Position numbers and translations under genes: made by a program
In this document: positions 58,936 through 64,000 of the stretch, one piece after another
Layout: each line of letters starts with the position of its first letter
How positions within the stretch are numbered: the stretch's first letter is position 1
The notes under the pieces: generated by a model
Told to the model about the DNA's origin: nothing
The model's database searches: none
What the model saw: only the letters and a program-made list of their open reading frames with translations
NCBI RefSeq assembly: GCF_021155765.1
Contig: NC_060114.1
Span: 8,799,501 to 8,863,500, forward strand
Source: Diprion similis
Taxonomy: Eukaryota > Arthropoda > Insecta > Hymenoptera > Diprionidae
DNA: 64,000 nucleotides
Direction of reading: 5' to 3'

Positions 58936-61488
58936 CACATTCCTTTGCGCCTCCCTTTCATTCCTACCTGTATAAGGCACATACCTGTATGCCTATGTTT
59001 AAGCTTCGGGTATGTATAACCACCTTATACCTGTTATGTGAACTGCGCCGACGATATATGTACCTATTCATCCTCGTCGTAAAGAGGAGCAGGACTTGCG
59101 CGAATTAAGTGGCGGGAGAACGGGGAAACGGAGAAGAGCGCCGTCGAAGCTGATTCACTTTGCCAAGTATCCAACTCACGCCGTTCCAACACTATAACTT
59201 ACCCGAAATTGAATCAATCTGTACCTGTACCAAATCACTTCGAAACACGACAAAATTGAAACAAAATCATCGTCTTATAGTGTCTAATAACGACTCTTGT
59301 TCATGAATTTGAAATTAGTGCAAATTTGAGGGTTCAAATGATTCCACTTTATCCGTATAATAAATTAGTATCTGGAGTACCAATTACTTCAAATTTAGCC
59401 GATATGACTGCGGGGCAGGTAGTCTTGTATTCTAGGTTAGGTTTCAGCGATGAAAGACCACAGGGACAGACAACGACCGCACGCGTTCTTTCTTTTCCTT
59501 TTTTCCTCCTCTTTCTTTTCTTCTTTCCTTTGCCTGCACGCAACGCCGCGACAAATATTTTCACGGTTCGTTATACCTCTGGTATTATAACCTATACCTA
59601 TTATGGATGACGCGGTACCATCATGCAGGGTGAACAGAGGGTTTTTCCCTCTTCCTTTCTTTTCTTCTTTCCCACTTTCTTTGTACGCGGATATACGCGT
59701 CGTCACATAACCAAGACTGACGATTCATATATACAGATGCAGTATTCGCCTCTGCGTACCACACAAATGACGAGAATGTGTCTCTTTGTACATACAACGT
59801 TGTATCGTTTCAAACGGTAGGGACATTTAATTCAGTTTCACCCGATCTCTCGTTTATGGTGGTCTGAGGGTAGATCACGGGTGCATACCGAGTACGTAGT
59901 TTACAACTAATTTTTTTTCGGTTAAAGTATGAGAATTCTTTCAATTCGTATAACCTGAACTCGGAGTAACTTAATCAAGTAATCCAATCCTATACTGACC
60001 ACATGACTTGGTGAATTCATTACTTCTCAACTAAATGCAAATTGCATCGCATGACCTTAACTTTATTCAAATCACTGCACGCGTGACTATCAAGTGCAAA
60101 TTCACAGACGACTTAATTAACGTGGCTCCAAGTTAATTCACCCAACTTTGGATATGATTAACGTACTCTTTTCCTCGCAGTTCTCGTAGCAGAGCCATGA
60201 TTGATTGAAGAGACCAAAAACTTGATACAGAATGACCGTTCAATACAACTCTTTGTATCATATAGCTATATGTATAAGCGCCATTATTGAATTGCCAAGA
60301 CATTACGTATTTCACGTATAAGGTACAACAATATCATGCGTATAATATGGAACTGAGCCAGAGTGATTCAACCTAAAGTTACCATTATTCTATACACGTA
60401 TTTCTCTATGTACTTACTTTTCTTATCTTATGTCGTCTCTACATTCTCGTAATGTGCAGTATAAGTTCTCCACAAAAATGAGAATAAGAATAAATTATTG
60501 GGTACTTATAAAAACAAATAGGACATGAGCACATACCCTTATGACCCCATATAGTAACCACCGTAAAGTGTCATTACGCATTTTGCACTGCGTGCAGCAC
60601 TCGTCTCATATTACTGGTGCCAAACTACCCTGTATATCCGAGTAACTTTGCAATGGCGGATAAATATTGATGAATAGGTCGGACGCTGTTGCAGTTGTAA
60701 CGGAGTGTAATTTATTACCCCATATCCGAATGTTTAGTCTCCGTCGTATAAGTCACACGACATATACTGTATATACGTTATATCTTGAACAATAATAACC
60801 ACGTGTTGTACCATTGTATATTGGTACTTTTAGTATTTGATCACGTAGAAGTATTGTAATATGTCTCACACTACATGACCGTGAATGGTGATTTGCTAGC
60901 GACATAACGCACCGTGTATCGCCATACTGGCATATCCACACTGCATGCAGCATTATTTTTATCCCAACACCCCTGAAGTTATTGTTATTGTACGACCGAA
61001 TAGGTGTAGCAATTATATTTCAGATGCTGATAAAAACAGTTATATTTCAGATACAGGTGTTGTACTTTCCACAAGGATTGAGCATGAGGATGCCGATGAT
61101 AACAACCGAATCAGGTTATAGGTCAGACTGGCTTAGGTTACGGTACATTTCGAAACCCAATACCGACTGTGGAGCTAACAAATCGCGCACCGTAAAATCG
61201 TCACCTGAACTATACATATTTATATATATATATATATATTGTATGTCCGTGAAAATTCCCGTTAAGTTAAATAAGGTTAGATATATGTGGCTGGAAAATT
61301 CTTGAATTTCCCCGTGTTTAGTAAATGGACGACCGTATTTAGAAAGAAGATACTTTCCAAAATACGTTCGTGACGCATTTGTCATGAGCATTGCCGACTG
61401 CTGTCTTACCTGGTGGCATACCTATGTCTGCATTTCACCTTTAACTGTCTTTTGTTTAACATTTTTATGACCGCTGGGGTAGGATAGG

Positions 61489-61527
61489 ATGGGGGGAGGG
61501 GGGGGGGGGGGGGGGAAGGGGAGGGGG
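61489..61527 (+). repeat. G-run (potential G-quadruplex)
   Basis: After GGATAGGATGGGGGGAGG comes an uninterrupted run of about 17 G, then AAGGGGAGGGGG. At least four G-tracts allow a quadruplex. The exact length may be unreliable in an assembly. Confidence 0.85.
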
Positions 61528-62461
61528 TCTGTAGGAGTTCATGTTTTACAACTTGCTGCTGCTGCTGCTGCTGATACTACTTTACAAGTATATCGTTCCC
61601 CAGTTTGCACGCAGTTAGTTTACTCTAAGTTTATTACACCTATAATACGGCGTATAGGGTGGATTTTTATGATCGAAATTCAAGGCACGCATGCCACTTC
61701 TGTAAATAAGTGCTGTACGAACTCTGCTGATCAAGTACCCACGTTGCAAGACACGCTTATATTGCACCAAATTCATCTCGCCAAGTGGCCTACAACACCA
61801 ATTGAGCTGAGAAATATTACCAATAAACGAACACTGGTCAATTCACTCTGTGCTCTTGGCGCCAGTTTCTATCAAGCCTCGTGATCGTATTAAGACGTCC
61901 AATTCTTAAGTCAATTTCTGTTGATGTCAACTTAGAAGGATTATCTTATTATTCCGTAATAATCTACGATAATGTCGCGTATCGTTTTAGAAACTTTTAA
62001 TCTGTGTCGTTGGAAAAACGATATTTCTTTCCTCCCACACCGATACATGAATCTTATGGTAAGCTGGTAACCAGGTATTATCGACTGCTTCTGCATTCAC
62101 AATGCATGCGCCACTCTTCACGGTGCTCTTTGTGCTGCTGCGACTGCTACACGTTTTACTTTTTTTTTTATTCTTATCTCTCTCACCGCGTAAAATGTAT
62201 TTGTGGATACTAATGAGCTTGCTGTGGAACTGGACGTTAAATAACGCCTCTTCTCCTTTCTTTTCTTCTTCTTCTTCGTTTCATAGTAGCATGAACTTTG
62301 CGACTTCTGCAAATCTGGTTTGTACGTGATTTTTAGCATCAGGATGAATCTTTCGACTATATAAGAAATATTAGATCGCCAAATTTCGTACTATATGGTA
62401 CATAACAATATCTTCTAATTCAACCTGAAAGCCCAGTGCACACAGGTTGTTACAGTATCTC

Positions 62462-62526
62462 CTTTCTTTCCTCTTTCTCTCTTTTCTTCGTCTGTTTTTT
62501 TTTTTTTTTTTTTTTTTTTTTGTTTT
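62462..62526. repeat. Pyrimidine tract ending in a 26-T run
   Basis: CT-rich DNA leads into 26 consecutive T (62496-62521) and further T-rich sequence. With no acceptor-phase coding exon after it, I regard it as simple sequence rather than a splice tract. Confidence 0.85.
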
Positions 62527-62669
62527 TAGTATTACTTATTTCTTCTCTCTTTACTAATTTTATTTTATATCTTATTGTCATTTCCGTGTCTTTATCTACC
62601 TGTATTTGCTTTTTTAACTGCTCTGTCAAATCTTTGTCCAACCGCACCCTGAATATAATCAATATCTGT

Positions 62670-62700
62670 CTATCCATATATCTATCTATCTATCTATTTA
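62670..62700. repeat. TCTA tetranucleotide microsatellite
   Basis: ATCTATCTATCTATCTATTTA preceded by TCTATCCATA, a short tetranucleotide repeat in the glypican intron. Confidence 0.8.
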
Positions 62701-64000
62701 TCCATCTTTGTTTCCCATGCATACAACCGGCATCATATTAAACGCCGCCCGGTTACACGATGTACCAATTTCGTTACGACATGGGGCCTTTATAGGTACA
62801 TACATACCTATATAACACACTGAATTATCACACTGCACGTATGCGCATATCTACGCAGGTTTATGGTCGCCTACTTCCGCCTCATCATCGTGATCCTCAT
62901 CTCAATCTTAATCCTCCTCGTACCCTCTTTCTCTTTCACACTGCATTCTCCTTGATTGTTCTTTTGGTATAACAGTGTCGGCATGCCGCCGCTCAGTGTG
63001 TCTACCCTCCACTGATATCTTCACACACACAGTGTCGCTTTACTTCAGACGAAAAGAAAGTGCGCAGTACAGTGCAGTGCAGCATCACTGGTACGAGTCT
63101 TTTGCCGCGCTGCACAGCACGGTTCAAATATTTAACCACCAAGATGAGGAGGCAAGACCGCGTTTGTTTGCACTCTTATACACTCTGAGCCTTGTGCCCT
63201 GTACGCATGACGATCGTATTTTTATGTCGCCCACCAAACCAGACGTAGTACATACGTGCATTCGACTGTACCCATGTCTGTAAAGTACAGTTGAAAGGTA
63301 AAGGAAAGAGAGAGAGAGAGTGAGAGAAGTAAGTCGGCATTACACTCCAAGGTGCTGCAGATTATAATTGAGACCATTGGAAGCTCGTGGAAGACCGGAG
63401 AGACCCGTAGGATCATCCTTGGAATGTCGGTGCAAAGTGATGCAGGCATGGCAACGAGTCGAAGCTCCTGCTGGTGCCGGTCCTTCGTGCTCGGACCTGT
63501 CTGTTCCTGTCCGTTCTCGTTTTCGAGGAGCGTTCGTCGTTCCCTCGCGATACACACAAACAACGGTAGATGCTCTTCTTCTCGGTTTCTCCCTGCCGTT
63601 GGGTTGGCTGCCCCTTGTGAGAGAAAATCGAAAAGAGATTTCCCCCATCCTCCTCCCTTGGTCTTCCGATGCTTTGTGTGACGATGAATCAGCACCTCGC
63701 ATCCTCGTTCCTTCTCTTTCTTCTCCTTTTATTCTTACTTGGGGTTAGATTTGGTTAGTTTATGTTAGTCTGAATTGCAGGTTGGTACACCTGTCGGCCG
63801 GTCCTGATATAGGGTATCATTATTTAATGTCACACCGGTCAACCCGTTACTCAAAGACGTTACCAATCCTCTATTATCTGCTATTTACTTCAGAAAAGAG
63901 AACGGACACTATGAGAAAAATTAATAAGAAATAGAATAGATATGCAGGAATATGAAAGATATTAAGATATTTATGGGAATCGCGCACCCTGAAGTACCGA

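Larger units (their letters stand above)
51442..64000 (+). other. Partial first intron of the glypican gene
   Basis: The donor GTGAGTAT begins the intron and no acceptor joining to a glypican exon is seen before the window ends. The sequence is full of CA/TG/TATG-type simple repeats, purine and pyrimidine tracts and two nested transposon remnants. I found no other gene inside on either strand. Enhancers are likely but cannot be placed from sequence alone. Confidence 0.65.

Overview
The window is eukaryotic nuclear DNA, most likely from an insect. The genes are split by short GT-AG introns, have TATA-plus-initiator promoters and AATAAA signals, and are separated by AT-rich, microsatellite-rich intergenic DNA. 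Recognisable proteins are animal-type (a TPD52-family protein, a CFAP20-domain protein, the ribosome-biogenesis factor ABT1/ESF2, and the first exon of a glypican). Scattered AGGTTAGG-like motifs and a cluster of low-complexity secreted silk-like genes suggest Hymenoptera, possibly a sawfly or parasitoid; that assignment is inference.

Region 1 (1-17353) is one uninterrupted satellite array of a 312-bp monomer: 55 full copies plus a 193-bp partial copy, with no net insertion or deletion. Diagnostic substitutions show higher-order organisation: two tandem 11-monomer units, then two tandem 7-monomer units, then local monomer and dimer duplications, then more diverged copies at the right edge. 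The left end of the array lies outside the window.

Region 2 (17354-39200) is gene-poor flank holding three secreted, repeat-rich, silk-like genes that I could reconstruct exon by exon. One is a His/Gly/Ser protein with 26-residue repeats (20516-22957, +). One is a Ser/Gln/Ala/Asn protein with an acidic Ser-rich tail (24982-27269, +). One is a Gly-rich protein with a non-repetitive C-terminal segment (33547-31205, -). All three have a signal-peptide exon ending in phase 1 and a TATA box about 31-33 bp upstream of a good initiator, as expected for a strongly expressed, gland-specific gene family.

Region 3 (39249-50431) is a compact run of minus-strand housekeeping or ciliary genes. It holds a TPD52-family gene with at least one, and probably three, alternative first exons and a GC-AG intron packed with foldback sequence. 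Next come a CFAP20-domain gene with a long acidic tail, an uncharacterised 232-aa gene, and ABT1/ESF2, whose start codon overlaps the end of an upstream 118-aa ORF.

Region 4 (50432-64000) begins with a probable divergent promoter. It continues with the signal-peptide exon of a glypican of the dally-like/GPC4-6 type and at least 12.5 kb of its first intron. The intron is rich in microsatellites and contains what looks like an old hAT-type non-autonomous element with a TTAA-flanked piggyBac-type MITE nested inside it. I saw no tRNA, rRNA, CRISPR array or prokaryotic feature.
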